64,000 bases of DNA from Puniceibacterium sp. IMCC21224 (GTDB taxonomy: Bacteria > Pseudomonadota > Alphaproteobacteria > Rhodobacterales > Rhodobacteraceae). Under the pieces are notes generated by a model that was not told the origin of the DNA, made no database searches, and saw only the letters and a program-made list of their open reading frames with translations. The position numbers and the translations under genes were made by a program. Positions 26,280 through 36,200 of this stretch are shown here, piece by piece. Position 1 is the stretch's first letter; the number at the start of each line of letters is the position of its first letter. Where the stretch lies: assembly GCF_001038505.1 (NCBI RefSeq), contig NZ_LDPY01000004.1, positions 171,448-235,447 of the forward strand, in the 5' to 3' direction.

Positions 26280-26543
26280 ATGTCACGTAAGGAACCCAAG
26301 ACGCTGCGGGTGGCCTGCTTCAACGACGGCCGCCGCAAGATCATCACCTTCAAGCGCGGTGCCTATTGGTGGAGCGCTGCCGAGGGCGCTTATCCGCTCT
26401 CGGCAGCGCTCGAGAGCATCAAGGAACAGGGTGGCTGGATCGAAACCATCCCCAACCCGAACCACAGAGCCAGAGGGCTTTTCGGGCAAGGCGCCTTAGA
26501 CCTCAATTCATCCGCCAGGCGGAAAAGAAAAAGCAGGCTTTGA
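26280..26543 (+). CDS. Conserved hypothetical plasmid protein
   Basis: 87 aa, starting 23 bp after ardC behind AACGGAGACTCGC. Basic protein (FNDGRRKIITFKRGAYWW, C-terminal RRKRKSRL). No family recognised. Same direction and close spacing as ardC and the DUF3768 gene, so probably one operon. Confidence 0.6.
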   Translation: MSRKEPKTLRVACFNDGRRKIITFKRGAYWWSAAEGAYPLSAALESIKEQGGWIETIPNPNHRARGLFGQGALDLNSSARRKRKSRL

Positions 26544-26576
26544 GAAGGGTGTTTCAACTTCTCAAAGGAGATTCTC

Positions 26577-26966
26577 ATGTCCATGACCGTTCAACCCCTG
26601 CCAGACCGTCCGGATCCGACCGTGATCGCGGCGCAGAACGATGCGTTTCGCAAGCTCGCATGCCTCGGAGTGCCGCCCGCGCAGCCCATCCAAGGCCACA
26701 TGCATGTGACCCGTTCGCTCATGGAGGCCGGCGATGGCTTCATGGCCGAGGCGGTGAAGGCCACCGGTGAGTTTGCCACGTTCGAGCCTGAGAATGATCC
26801 CGAGGGATGGCACGATTTCGGGGCGGTCGAGATCCGGAGCGAGACCGTGTTCTGGAAAATCGATCTCTATGAGGCAGTTTCGGATTTCCGCTACGGGGCT
26901 GAGACCCCGGACAATCCCGCCACCACCATGCGCGTGCTGACCATCATGCTGGCGCGCGACTGGTAG
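26577..26966 (+). CDS. DUF3768-family protein
   Basis: 129 aa from ATG 26577 with AAAGGAGA upstream. The core EGWHDFGAVEI ... ETVFWKIDLYE followed by a C-terminal TMRVLTIMLARDW is the DUF3768 pattern, found on rhizobial and roseobacter plasmids and other mobile DNA. Function unknown. It is followed by a strong terminator (27004-27042), closing this small operon. Confidence 0.75.
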   Translation: MSMTVQPLPDRPDPTVIAAQNDAFRKLACLGVPPAQPIQGHMHVTRSLMEAGDGFMAEAVKATGEFATFEPENDPEGWHDFGAVEIRSETVFWKIDLYEAVSDFRYGAETPDNPATTMRVLTIMLARDW

Positions 26967-27003
26967 GGCAGGGGACTCCTCCCCCCTGACATCTGAGACG
27001 ATG

Positions 27004-27042
27004 AAGGCCCACTGACCCCTCAAAGGGAAAGTGGGCCTTTTG
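27004..27042 (+). terminator. Rho-independent terminator
   Basis: AAGGCCCACT (27004-27013) and AGTGGGCCTT (27030-27039) form a perfect 10-bp stem followed by TTT. It lies 38 bp after the DUF3768 gene and before the ParB-like gene. Confidence 0.8.
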
Positions 27043-27122
27043 TCGAGGTGATCCCTGAAGCCGGGGATTGGTCACGCGCGTGAGCGCGCGGGCCACACCT
27101 CACCCACCTGGAAGGATATCCC

Positions 27123-29105
27123 ATGACCACAAGCTTTGCCCCTCTCATCGTCGCCATCGGCGATCTGGTCCCGCATCCTGCCAATGTGCGCAGCAACGCG
27201 CCGGAAACTTATGACCCCGAGAACATCGCGCATCTGAAGGCCAGCATCGCTGTGCTGGGCCTGCTCCAGCCGCTCCTGGTCCAGAAGCTTGACGGCAAAT
27301 ATGCTGTCCTCGCCGGCGGACGGCGCCATGCCGCGCTAAAGGAGCTGGTTGCCGACAAGGCCGCCGAGGGGTTCACGGCGAAGACCAAGGTGGACTGCCG
27401 CCTTGTGCCGGAAGACTGCGACGTCACCACGGCACTGTCGCTCGCCGAGAACATCACCCAGGCACCGATGAATGCCATCGACGAGTTCGAGGCCTTCGCT
27501 CGGATGATGGAGGTCGACGGCCAGACGCCCGAGACGATCGCAAAGACCTTCGGCACCACGGTGGCGGCCGTGAAAGGCCGGTTGCGCTATGGCCTGATCC
27601 ACCCCGACATCCGCGCCGCGGCTCGGGGCAAGGTGATCACGCTCGACACGATGAAAGCCTTCGCCGAGCACCCGAGCCAGGAGGCGCAGCGTGAGGTCTA
27701 CGAGGCGCTCACGAAAGACGGCGGCTATCTGCAGGCCTATACCGTTCGACAGGCGCTCAAATCCCGCGGGGTGCAGGTCAGCGATGATATCGGGGCTTTC
27801 GTGCGCGCGGAGTACGAGGCGCGTGGCGGCGCAGTCGCGGCTGACCTTCTGGAAGAGCATTCCGTGCTCGAGGATGCGGCGCTGGTCGAGACCATCCTGC
27901 TCGAAAAGCTCGGCGCCGCTGCCGAAGAGGCCCGCATAAAGCTGGGCTTTGCCTGGGCCGATGCGATGGTGCGCTATGACTACGCGACCATGGCCGACTA
28001 TGGCCGCGTCTATCCCGGCCCGATCGAGCCGGATGAGGCTGCCCAGAAGCGCATCGATGAGATCACCGCCGAGCTTGAGAAATTGCAGCTCGAGATGGAG
28101 GACGAGGGACTCGAGGACGGTGCCTACAATGCCCTTTACGACCGCGTCGACGCTCTGGAAGAGGAAGCGCGCGATCTGCAGGAGGCCTACAGCGCCGAGA
28201 ACCTCGCACGGTCTGGGGTGATCGCCTCGTGGCAGGGTGGGCAGATCACGCTCCATGTTGGTCTCGTCCGCCCGGAAGTCACCATCAAAGAGGAGGGCGC
28301 GCGCGGCTCCTCGGCTAGCCCGACCGGGGAGGAGGCCCCGGACCCGGGCGAAATCACTTATCCAGCCTCACTGGCTGAGGACCTCAAGACCGAGCGAGCT
28401 ATGGCCCTTGGCGCCGCGATGGCGCTGCATCCGGAGGCCACGCTCGATCTGACGCTCTTCAAGCTGGTGAGCGACGTTCTGGCCAGCGGCATGAGTGTCA
28501 CGCAGGCGATCAAGATCGATGCCCGCAAGGAATACCGCAGCCATGCCAAGATGGACGAGATCGACGAGACCTCGCTCGAGCAGGTGGCGGCGGCGCATGA
28601 TGCGCTTGACCTCTCCTGGCTCGATGACACCCGCGTGCCCGCCGATCAGTTCGCGGCGTTTCGCGCGCTGGAGGCAGGCGAGAAGGCCAAGCTCGTCGCC
28701 TATGCCACGGCCAGCACCACGCAGTCCTGCTTCGCGCGTGACCGCCAGCGTGACAGTCTGATGCATGATTTCGAAATCGAGATCATGCCCGATATCCGCG
28801 CGCATTGGACGCCGAATGCGGCGCTCTTCAATCGCTTTAAAAAGGCTTGGCTTCTGAAGATCCTCGGCGAGGATCTGGGTCTCGCCCAGGAGGCTGTGAC
28901 GCTGGCCTCGTCGAGCAAGAAAGAGGTCGTCGCCTTCTGCGACAAGCTCTTCGCCGAACCCTTCGCCACACTCACGGACGCGCAGCGCGCTGCCGTGGCC
29001 GCCTGGTGCCCGCCGATGATGCAGACCGCCGGTATCGCCTTTGACGAGGCGGAACCCACTGCGGAAACCCCCGAGCCTGAGAGCGAGATCGCGCAAGCGG
29101 CCTGA
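27123..29105 (+). CDS. Large ParB-like nuclease-domain protein
   Basis: 660 aa. The N-terminal third is a ParB/Spo0J-type domain: LVPHPANVRSNAP, HLKASIAVLGLLQPLLVQ, YAVLAGGRRHAAL, LSLAENITQAPMNAIDEFEAF, then an HTH (PETIAKTFGTTVAAVKGRLR). The rest is long, acidic and helical, including a predicted coiled coil (EITAELEKLQLEMEDE). Such proteins are common in alphaproteobacterial conjugative regions, with no paired ParA. Function unclear: nucleoid-like DNA binding or nuclease. It differs strongly from RepB at 18930. Confidence 0.85.
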   Translation: MTTSFAPLIVAIGDLVPHPANVRSNAPETYDPENIAHLKASIAVLGLLQPLLVQKLDGKYAVLAGGRRHAALKELVADKAAEGFTAKTKVDCRLVPEDCDVTTALSLAENITQAPMNAIDEFEAFARMMEVDGQTPETIAKTFGTTVAAVKGRLRYGLIHPDIRAAARGKVITLDTMKAFAEHPSQEAQREVYEALTKDGGYLQAYTVRQALKSRGVQVSDDIGAFVRAEYEARGGAVAADLLEEHSVLEDAALVETILLEKLGAAAEEARIKLGFAWADAMVRYDYATMADYGRVYPGPIEPDEAAQKRIDEITAELEKLQLEMEDEGLEDGAYNALYDRVDALEEEARDLQEAYSAENLARSGVIASWQGGQITLHVGLVRPEVTIKEEGARGSSASPTGEEAPDPGEITYPASLAEDLKTERAMALGAAMALHPEATLDLTLFKLVSDVLASGMSVTQAIKIDARKEYRSHAKMDEIDETSLEQVAAAHDALDLSWLDDTRVPADQFAAFRALEAGEKAKLVAYATASTTQSCFARDRQRDSLMHDFEIEIMPDIRAHWTPNAALFNRFKKAWLLKILGEDLGLAQEAVTLASSSKKEVVAFCDKLFAEPFATLTDAQRAAVAAWCPPMMQTAGIAFDEAEPTAETPEPESEIAQAA

Positions 29106-29181
29106 GCCATCACGCGACCCGCGCGTGGATCATGCCACCCGCGCGGGTCGACCCTCCCACACCCAACGGAAAGACATCCCC

Positions 29182-29775
29182 ATGGCTATTCTCAAGTTCT
29201 CTGCGTCCGCTGTCGCGGCGCAAATCGCACATGCGCGTGCCTGCAAGACCTTCCTGCCCAACTGGAACGGGCCCGTGGACAGGCCGGCCCTGATCCTCAT
29301 CGTCGGCAATGGTGTGCATCTGCGCTCGAACGGCATCGATGGCACGACCACCCGTATCGTCACCACCGAACAGGCCGATCCCTCCTTCGCCTTTGCCGAC
29401 GGCATGAACCCGTTTCGGGATACCGACTGGATGGCGCAGCGCCGCATGGCGTTTCGCGATCTGACCGGCCAGTTCTACACCGACATCCTGGATGACGTGC
29501 AGGTGCTCATCGACCGGGGGCGGGGTGCGATCCGGCTCGCCACCGATGGCCACAGCATCTGCGTCCTCAAACGCCGGGCCTCGGACTATCTCATCGGCGG
29601 GACCTACGAGGTGCCCTCGGGCCTCGGCGGCACCTTCCGGGTCATTCTCAAGGATGCCTGCGACACCTTCGCGATCGTGCAGAACTGCGGCAATTGCGAG
29701 GATTTCGACGCCATGCAGCCCTACCGCGTGCCTCTCGATGCGCTGATGGAACTCGATGATCGGAGGGCGGCATAG
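29182..29775 (+). CDS. Conserved hypothetical plasmid protein
   Basis: 197 aa from ATG 29182, 76 bp after the ParB-like gene. It begins MAILKFSASAVAAQIAHARA and has beta-rich stretches (RPALILIVGNGVHLRSNG, FRVILKDACDTFAIVQ). The CGNCEDF segment holds two cysteines that might bind metal. No family recognised. Its stop overlaps the next gene's GTG start by one base (TAGTG), so the two are coupled. Confidence 0.6.
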   Translation: MAILKFSASAVAAQIAHARACKTFLPNWNGPVDRPALILIVGNGVHLRSNGIDGTTTRIVTTEQADPSFAFADGMNPFRDTDWMAQRRMAFRDLTGQFYTDILDDVQVLIDRGRGAIRLATDGHSICVLKRRASDYLIGGTYEVPSGLGGTFRVILKDACDTFAIVQNCGNCEDFDAMQPYRVPLDALMELDDRRAA

Positions 29776-30428
29776 TGGGATGGCTTTTCTACACCGACCG
29801 CCGTATCAAATCCTACGCGGATGAGAAGGCGGAAATTACACGGCTCTGCACCTTCGAGGGCGACACGCGCAAAACTGAACTGGTCAAAGCCTGCAAGGTT
29901 GGTTTGACTTGGTACGCGGCGGCAAGGGTCACCAATCTCGACGGCACCGCTGTCGAAGACGCGACCTATATGACCGATGCGGATGGCTCCATCACGTTCG
30001 GGGCTGTCTTCCTCACCCGATACGATGACGGCTGCTGGGGCTACAAGGACATGGAGGAAAGCGCGGGACCGGTCGAATCCCGCGCGCCACTGAGCCTATT
30101 GGCCCTGCTGTCCGAGCTGAAAGACCCAGACAGCTATGCTCATGCCTGGCGACAGCGCTGCCGGGATTGGGCTGCGATCCCGGACTACGAGGAAGGCGAC
30201 AAGATCAAGCTCGCAGCACCTGTGACGCTCACCGATGGCAGTACCTGCCAGATTGTCACCGCGACCCACTACAGGCGCGGGAGGCAAAAGCGCCGCTGCT
30301 ACCGCATCGAGGAAACTGGTGGGCTCGTACGCCTGTCGAAGGCCTCGCTTGCGGGCTCGGAGCTGCTCAGCTCCGCGAAAGGTGCGGCTAGCCCGGTGCT
30401 GGCGGAGTTCCTGGCGGGGCGAAATTAG
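29775..30428 (+). CDS. Conserved hypothetical protein (MGWLFY-type, DUF6927-like)
   Basis: 217 aa from GTG 29775. It begins MGWLFYTDRRIKSYADEKAEI, a signature I associate with a DUF6927-like plasmid family. The middle (FLTRYDDGCWGYKDMEESAGP) and C-terminus (an SH3-like stretch KLAAPVTLTDGSTCQIVTAT, about residues 152-171) suggest a small beta-barrel at the end. Function unknown; translationally coupled to the preceding gene. Confidence 0.6.
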   Translation: MGWLFYTDRRIKSYADEKAEITRLCTFEGDTRKTELVKACKVGLTWYAAARVTNLDGTAVEDATYMTDADGSITFGAVFLTRYDDGCWGYKDMEESAGPVESRAPLSLLALLSELKDPDSYAHAWRQRCRDWAAIPDYEEGDKIKLAAPVTLTDGSTCQIVTATHYRRGRQKRRCYRIEETGGLVRLSKASLAGSELLSSAKGAASPVLAEFLAGRN

Positions 30429-30485
30429 GTCCTGCGCCGGACGGTTCATCGACCTGCCCGGCGACAGCAGATGCTGCGGCTTGTC

Positions 30486-30515
30486 TTGACAAGGCAATGC
30501 AAATGCATTACCTAT
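30486..30515 (+). promoter_or_regulatory. prlF-yhaV promoter with operator-like repeat
   Basis: TTGACA (30486-30491) is followed 17 bp later by TACCTA (30509-30514). Between them lies AATGC-AAAT-GCATT, an inverted repeat centred in the spacer, where the AbrB-type antitoxin could bind and repress. It is 38 bp upstream of the prlF start. Confidence 0.6.
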
Positions 30516-30552
30516 CGCGGGCAGCAAAGAACCTTTTCTTCAGGAGACTGCC

Positions 30553-30879
30553 ATGACAGCCCTCGCACAAGATGTCTCGAAACTCACGGATCGGTATCAG
30601 ACGACCGTGCCGGCGGGTGTGCGCAAACAGCTCAAGCTGGGCAAGGGCGACCAGATTCGCTACTGCACCGAGCCGAGTGGCAGGGTCTATATCGAGCCCG
30701 TGCGCAGCGACGAGGAAGATCCCGTGCTCGGAGCCTTTCTCGATTTTGTCGAGGCCGATATCAAGGCGCATCCGGACCGCATTCGGGCGTTCGATGGGGC
30801 TTTGCATGACCGTCTGGCAGCACTGGTCGGAGACGTTGACGTCGATCTCGATGCGCCGCTATCGCTCGAGGATGAATGA
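30553..30879 (+). CDS. prlF: PrlF-type (AbrB-fold) antitoxin
   Basis: 108 aa. N-terminal swapped-hairpin AbrB domain (LTDRYQTTVPAGVRKQLKLG), then an acidic tail (DPVLGAFLDFVEADIKAHPD) that binds the toxin. It neutralises YhaV, encoded next with a 4-bp ATGA overlap, and likely represses the operon via the repeat in the promoter. Confidence 0.9.
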   Translation: MTALAQDVSKLTDRYQTTVPAGVRKQLKLGKGDQIRYCTEPSGRVYIEPVRSDEEDPVLGAFLDFVEADIKAHPDRIRAFDGALHDRLAALVGDVDVDLDAPLSLEDE

Positions 30880-31394
30880 GCGGCGATAGCGTGCCCGCAG
30901 GGGCGCCCCTTGTCGTAAACGGATGGTCGATTTATGCGCATCCGCTCTTTCTGGATCAGTTCGAAGGGCTGATTGAAGTGGTCGAGGCGCGTAAGGCACG
31001 CGATCCTAAGACCTGGCGCAAGAAAAACCCGACGAAACGGCTGGCCGCCATCTTCAAGCTGGTCACCGAGGCCATACCGGCAGATCCGGGTGCCGCCGCC
31101 TTCCGGCAAGGCGGCACACTCGGCGATCACCGCAAGCACTGGTTCCGGGCGAAATTCTTCCAGCAGTATCGGCTGTTCTATCGGTTCAACAGCGATGCGA
31201 AGGTCATCGTGGTGGCCTGGGTGAACGACGACAAGACCCTGCGCGCCTACGGCAGCAAGACGGATGCCTATGCGACGTTCAAAGGGATGTTGGAAGATAG
31301 CAATCCACCTGACAATTTCGACGTGCTCTTGAAAGAAGCTGCAGCGGCGGGCAAGCGGTTCGAAACTTCCCTTGAAGCGGTGCCCGATCGGTAA
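30876..31394 (+). CDS. yhaV: YhaV-type toxin
   Basis: 172 aa with the YhaV pattern: VVNGWSIYAHPLFLDQFE, WRKKNPTKRLAAIFKLV, RAKFFQQYRLFYRFNS and VVAWVNDDKTLRAYGS. YhaV is a RelE-superfamily ribonuclease that halts growth when its PrlF partner is lost. Overlap with prlF implies coupled synthesis. Third toxin-antitoxin pair in the window; probable plasmid-stability role. Confidence 0.9.
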   Translation: MSGDSVPAGAPLVVNGWSIYAHPLFLDQFEGLIEVVEARKARDPKTWRKKNPTKRLAAIFKLVTEAIPADPGAAAFRQGGTLGDHRKHWFRAKFFQQYRLFYRFNSDAKVIVVAWVNDDKTLRAYGSKTDAYATFKGMLEDSNPPDNFDVLLKEAAAAGKRFETSLEAVPDR

Positions 31395-31686
31395 GTGCGG
31401 TCGAATGCCAGAGGGGGGTAGGTCACTTACATTTAGGCTGTCTATAAGGGGGGGTCTTCGTTACAATCTCCCGTCACCTTTGAGCCGAGTGAAATGGGCG
31501 ATATTGGTGTGCAAGATGGCTGGTACGATGAAATTCTCAGAAGTCCCACCATATCCGTACACCTGCCGTTCGCTGCGTCGTGTACGAACTGGTAAGATGC
31601 GGGACAAAGGGTGCATTCGCTGCGGATGCGCAGATGGCTGCTTCAGGTTTGGCGCACCGATAGGACATTGCAGCAGGTCGCGCCGG
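31395..31686. other. Gap without a recognised gene
   Basis: 292 bp between the convergent yhaV and arsR-type genes. Short frames crossing it on both strands lack ribosome sites and family resemblance. Base composition is mixed. I see no strong hairpin or repeat. Confidence 0.5.
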
Positions 31687-32037
31687 TTAGTCCGTATAGC
31701 TTTGGCAGGCATCAACTCCGTTGGCTGTCGAGGCAAGTAGCTGATCTGCATCACGGATGAGATCGGCGACCCGCCTGTCCGCCAGACGATACCGAACGAA
31801 GCGGCCTTTGCTGCGGCGACTGACCAGCCCGCATTCCAGCAGACAGCGCAGATGGTTCGAGACGTTGGGCTGACCCAAACCCGTATGCCCGACGATTTCC
31901 TGCACGTTGCGTTCGTCCGACACCAGCGCATCGAGGATCGTCAGACGGCTGGGATCGCTTAGGCCCCGGAAGAGCTTTGCCCGCAGTTCCAGTGTATCGG
32001 GTGCCGAAAGATCGTCTTGAATGTTTTGCGCTGTCAT
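31687..32037 (-). CDS. ArsR/SmtB-family metal sensor, CmtR-like
   Basis: 116 aa from ATG 32037; the frame stays open far upstream but that part is antisense to the transporter gene. Winged helix with the recognition helix GLGQPNVSNHLRCLLECGLV. Cys65, Cys69 and Cys111 reproduce the spacing of the Cd(II)/Pb(II) ligands of CmtR (Cys57, Cys61, Cys102). It is divergent from a CDF metal transporter, so it most likely represses that gene until the metal binds. Confidence 0.88.
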   Translation of the reverse strand: MTAQNIQDDLSAPDTLELRAKLFRGLSDPSRLTILDALVSDERNVQEIVGHTGLGQPNVSNHLRCLLECGLVSRRSKGRFVRYRLADRRVADLIRDADQLLASTANGVDACQSYTD

Positions 32038-32100
32038 ATCATTATCCACTGATACGTTAGCAGCGTACCTTTTCGCCCGCCACCACAAAAAGGATCGCAC

Positions 32101-32952
32101 ATGAGCCAGCCCGATAACAGCAAGTTGGCGACAGCCTCCTCCCCGATCCGAATGCGGGTGCAAGGCATGGACTGCGCGAAAGATGCCGCCGAGATCGAGC
32201 GCGCGGCCCGGTCTGCGGGCGTGGCCGAAGGCGACGTGAAAGTGTCCGCCGCCACCCACATCATGACATTGCGGATCGCGGACGGCGATCTGCCGAAAGT
32301 GCGGCCCGCGCTCGACGCGACCGGCTACGGTTTCGAGAAGATCGAGGACGGCGATACATCGTCCGATCCGGCCTACAAGGACCCGAGCTATCGCCGCGCG
32401 CTCTGGATCGTGGTCGCGCTCAATCTCGGATACGGCGTGGTCGAAATGTTCGGCGGGTTCCTGTCCGGTTCGCAGGCGCTGAAGGCAGACGCGCTCGATT
32501 TTCTGGGCGATGGTGCGATCACGTTTCTGGGCCTGCTCGCCATCGGCTGGAGCCTGACATGGCGGGCGCGGTCGGCGATGATCCAAGGCGTGTTTCTGGG
32601 CCTTCTGGGCCTTGGCGTTGTCGGCAGCACGCTCTGGCGTGTCCTCAACCAGACCACGCCAGAAGCCGGGTTGATGGGAGCCTTCGCGGTAGGTGCGCTG
32701 ATCGTAAACATCCTCGCGGTGCTGCCGCTGCTAAAGCACCGCAAGGGTGATGCCAATATGCGAGCCGTCTGGCTGTTCTCTCGCAACGACGCCATCGGCA
32801 ACCTCGCCGTGGTCATCGCCGCCGGGCTGGTCGCGTGGCTTGGCAGTGCATGGCCCGACCTGATCGTCGCGTTCGCGATCGCGGGGCTTTTCCTGCATTC
32901 GTCGTGGATGATCATCCGCGATGCCCGGAGTGACTTGGTGGAAGCTGACTAA
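32101..32952 (+). CDS. CDF-family metal cation exporter with N-terminal HMA-like domain
   Basis: 283 aa. Residues 15-75 resemble a heavy-metal-associated domain, but the motif is GMDCAKDA: Cys25 is kept and the second Cys of CxxC is Asp28. Then about six membrane segments of the cation diffusion facilitator fold follow, with metal-site motifs KADALDFLGD in TM2 and SRNDAIGN in TM5. It exports divalent metal by proton exchange at the inner membrane. Divergent from the CmtR-like sensor, 63 bp apart, which probably controls it. Cadmium, lead or zinc are the likely substrates. Confidence 0.88.
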   Translation: MSQPDNSKLATASSPIRMRVQGMDCAKDAAEIERAARSAGVAEGDVKVSAATHIMTLRIADGDLPKVRPALDATGYGFEKIEDGDTSSDPAYKDPSYRRALWIVVALNLGYGVVEMFGGFLSGSQALKADALDFLGDGAITFLGLLAIGWSLTWRARSAMIQGVFLGLLGLGVVGSTLWRVLNQTTPEAGLMGAFAVGALIVNILAVLPLLKHRKGDANMRAVWLFSRNDAIGNLAVVIAAGLVAWLGSAWPDLIVAFAIAGLFLHSSWMIIRDARSDLVEAD

Positions 32953-33235
32953 CTCCATCATGGTGCGACGCGCCGGACGAAAGCCGACATTCGCGCGCCC
33001 CGCAGCATCGGTGAGTCTGGGCTCCTAGCGGTCGATCGCCGCGCGCTGCCTCAATGTCGGCTCTATTGATCAACAAGTTCGGCGGTTTTGCTGCGTGGCT
33101 TTCTCTTTGTTGCTGAGGAAGGCGGACCGCGTTGACGGCCCGCCCTTGTTAATAGCTTTCGGGCCCGTCACCCTGAAAAGCAAAAGCGGGCTTTTTGTCC
33201 TTTGGAACTCAGACCCAGATCCAAAGGAAATCCCC

Positions 33236-36200
33236 ATGACCAAGCCCAAACCGGCAAATCCGGCTCTCTCAATCTCCGACGCTAACCTCGCCTCTGCGCT
33301 GGCGCAGATCGGCACGGAGATCGATCACCAGCCCCTGCGCAGCTCAGCGCTGGCGCGCATTATGCGCGAGACGTTTCATGGCAGCGATGCCGGCGGTGCC
33401 TGGGACTGGCGCATGGCATATGACCTGATGCAAGCCGCTGCCGTCCAAATGCTGCTGCGTGGGAACAGCGAGGCAGGTGACATCGCCGCTGCAAAGCTGC
33501 TTGCCTCACGGCTGCTGACGGAAATGCGCCGGTCAGAGCAGCAAATCCGGCTGCAGCAGTTTTCCACGCCGTTGCCTTTCGCGGCAATGGTCGTGCGGGC
33601 GGCAGCCATTCGCAAGGGCGAGACTGTGCTGGAGCCCTCGGCTGGCACCGGTGCCCTAGCCGCTTTCGCCGCCCAGGCCGGTGCCGCGCTTATTCTCAAC
33701 GAGATCGACCCCTTTCGCCAGCGCCTCCTGCGCGCGGTTTTCGGCGGCGAGGTGACGGGCCATGACGGCGAGCATATCGATGATCTGCTGCAGACGCCGG
33801 TTCTACCCGACGTCGTGGTGATGAACCCGCCCTTCGCCTCCTCGGTCGATCGCTCCCGAGACAAGCACATCGCCGCCAAGCATCTCATCGCTGCTGCAAA
33901 GCGCCTGGCACCCGGCGGGCGGCTTGTGGCGATCATGCCGCCGGGATTCACGCCCGAGCGCGATGCCGCGCATTGGTCCCGCGCCTGCGGTCTCCTGACG
34001 CCGAGATTGGCGCTGACGATGCCGGGGCAGGTCTACCGCAAGCTCGGCACCTCTGTGGAAACCCAGCTGATGATCTTCGACAAGGTGCAGGAGGGCGGCG
34101 AGATGATCCGCGCCATTGTGTGCGATCTGGATGAGGCCCTTCTTTTTGTCGACGTCGTGGCCGCGACCCGGACCGAGAGTCGCCCCGTACAACAGGCGGC
34201 GGTGATCCCTCACGGGCCGCCGACCGTTCCATCATCTGCCCCGCGCAAGACCGCCGCTTCGCCTGTTGCCGCCTCCAAACCCCGGGCCAATGCCGTCCGT
34301 CCGCTCAGCTTCACAAGCTTTGAGACCCCGCGCGACAACACGCCGATCTCGGACATCTATGCGCGCTACCGGCCGCAGCGGATCGAGATTGCGGGTGCGC
34401 AGGAACATCCCACGCCGCTCGTTGAAAGCATCGCCATGGCCTCGGTTGCCCCGCCCATGCCCTCAAACATGGGCAGTGATGACTTGCGGCTGCCCGCACG
34501 GTTGATCGGGGAGGGACATCTCTCCGAGGCGCAGCTGGAAACCATCATCATGGCGCATGATGCCCATGGGCGCGATCTGCCCGGTCGGTTTACCATCGAT
34601 GACGACCAGACCAAGCTGACGCGCGCCGATGATGACCCGGATGCACGTGCCTATCGCCTTGGCTATTTCCTCGGCGACGGCACCGGTTGCGGCAAGGGCC
34701 GCGAATGCGCGGGGCTCATTCTCGTGAACTGGCTTTCCGGGCGCAGGAAGGCGATCTGGGTCTCCAAATCCGCTACGCTCATCGAGGACGCCATCCGCGA
34801 CTGGACCGATCTCGGCGGCTCGCCAGCCGACATCCAGCCGCTCTCCAAATGGAAACCGGACCAGCCCGTCCCTATGGGTGACGGTATCCTCTTCGTCACC
34901 TACGCCACGCTGCGGTCCGCGGGCAAATGCGGCACCACGCGACTGAGCCAGATCCTCGATTGGATGGGCGACGACTTCGATGCCGTGCTGGCCTTTGATG
35001 AAGCCCATGCCATGCAGAACGCGGCGGGGTCCGAGCAGGGCAGAGGGGTCAAACCCTCCCAGCAGGGCCTTGCGGGCCTGCGGCTGCAACTGGCAGCACC
35101 CCGCGCCCGCGTCTTCTACATCTCGGCCACGGGGGCCACGAGCGTGCACAACCTGGCCTATGCCGCGCGGCTGGGGCTCTGGGGGCAGGGCCCCGAATAC
35201 CCCTTCCCAAGCCGCGAGAGCTTCGTTTCTGCGATGGAAGCCGGCGGTGTCGCCGCCATGGAGGTGGTCGCGCGCGATCTCAAGACGCTCGGGCTCTACA
35301 CGGCGCGTGCCCTCAGTTTTGATGGGGTGGAGTATGACGTGCTCGAACACGCGCTCACTCCGGCCCAGATCGAGATCTACGACGCATACGCGGGTGCGTT
35401 TCGGACGATTCACCACAATCTCGAAGCCGCGTTGACTGCGACCGGCGTCAACGATGCCTCGGGCGAGACCAATGCCTCGGCCGCACGCGCCTCGGCCAAG
35501 TCCCGTTTCGAGAGCACGAAACAGCGCTTCTTCAACCATCTCCTGATGGGCATGAAGGCTACAGGCATCATCCACGCCATCAAGGACGATCTGGCGGCGG
35601 GCAAGGCTTGCGTCATCCAGGTGGTCTCGACGGGTGAGAGCCTGCTGAAGCGCCGGCTTGAGGCGATGGACCAGGAGGACGAGCTGGTCGAGGGCGCGCT
35701 AACGCCGCGCGACTACGTCCTGGGATACCTCGAACAGGCCTTCCCGATTCATGCGCAAAAGCTGGTCGAGATCGACGGCAATATGGTGGCAGAGCCGCTC
35801 CGCGATGAAACTGGCGCGCTGGTCGTCTCGCGCGAGGCGCTCGCTCTGCGTGACGCGGCCATGATGGAGTTGATGACGCTGGCCCCGATCCCTTCGGCGC
35901 TGGATCAGATCCTCTGGGCCTTTGGCGACGATGCCGTGGCCGAAGTGACCGGAAGGTCGATCCGACCTCTGAAGGCGGACGATGGCCACCTCTTCATCGA
36001 GAAGCGCGCCGCCAGCAGCAATTCATCCGAAACCCAAGCCTTCATGGACGGCGAAAAGGATGTCCTGATCTTCTCCGATGCGGGCGGCACGGGCCGTTCC
36101 TATCATGCGGCACAAACGGCGAAGAACCAGAAACGGCGGCGGCACTACCTGCTGGAGCCCGGCTGGCGCGCGGATGCGGCCATCCAGGGGCTCGGGCGCA

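Noticed and set aside
31687..32586. 299-aa reading of the ArsR-type gene
   Set aside because: The extra 183 residues are antisense to the CDF transporter gene. The 116-aa start at 32037 fits the family length and the divergent layout.
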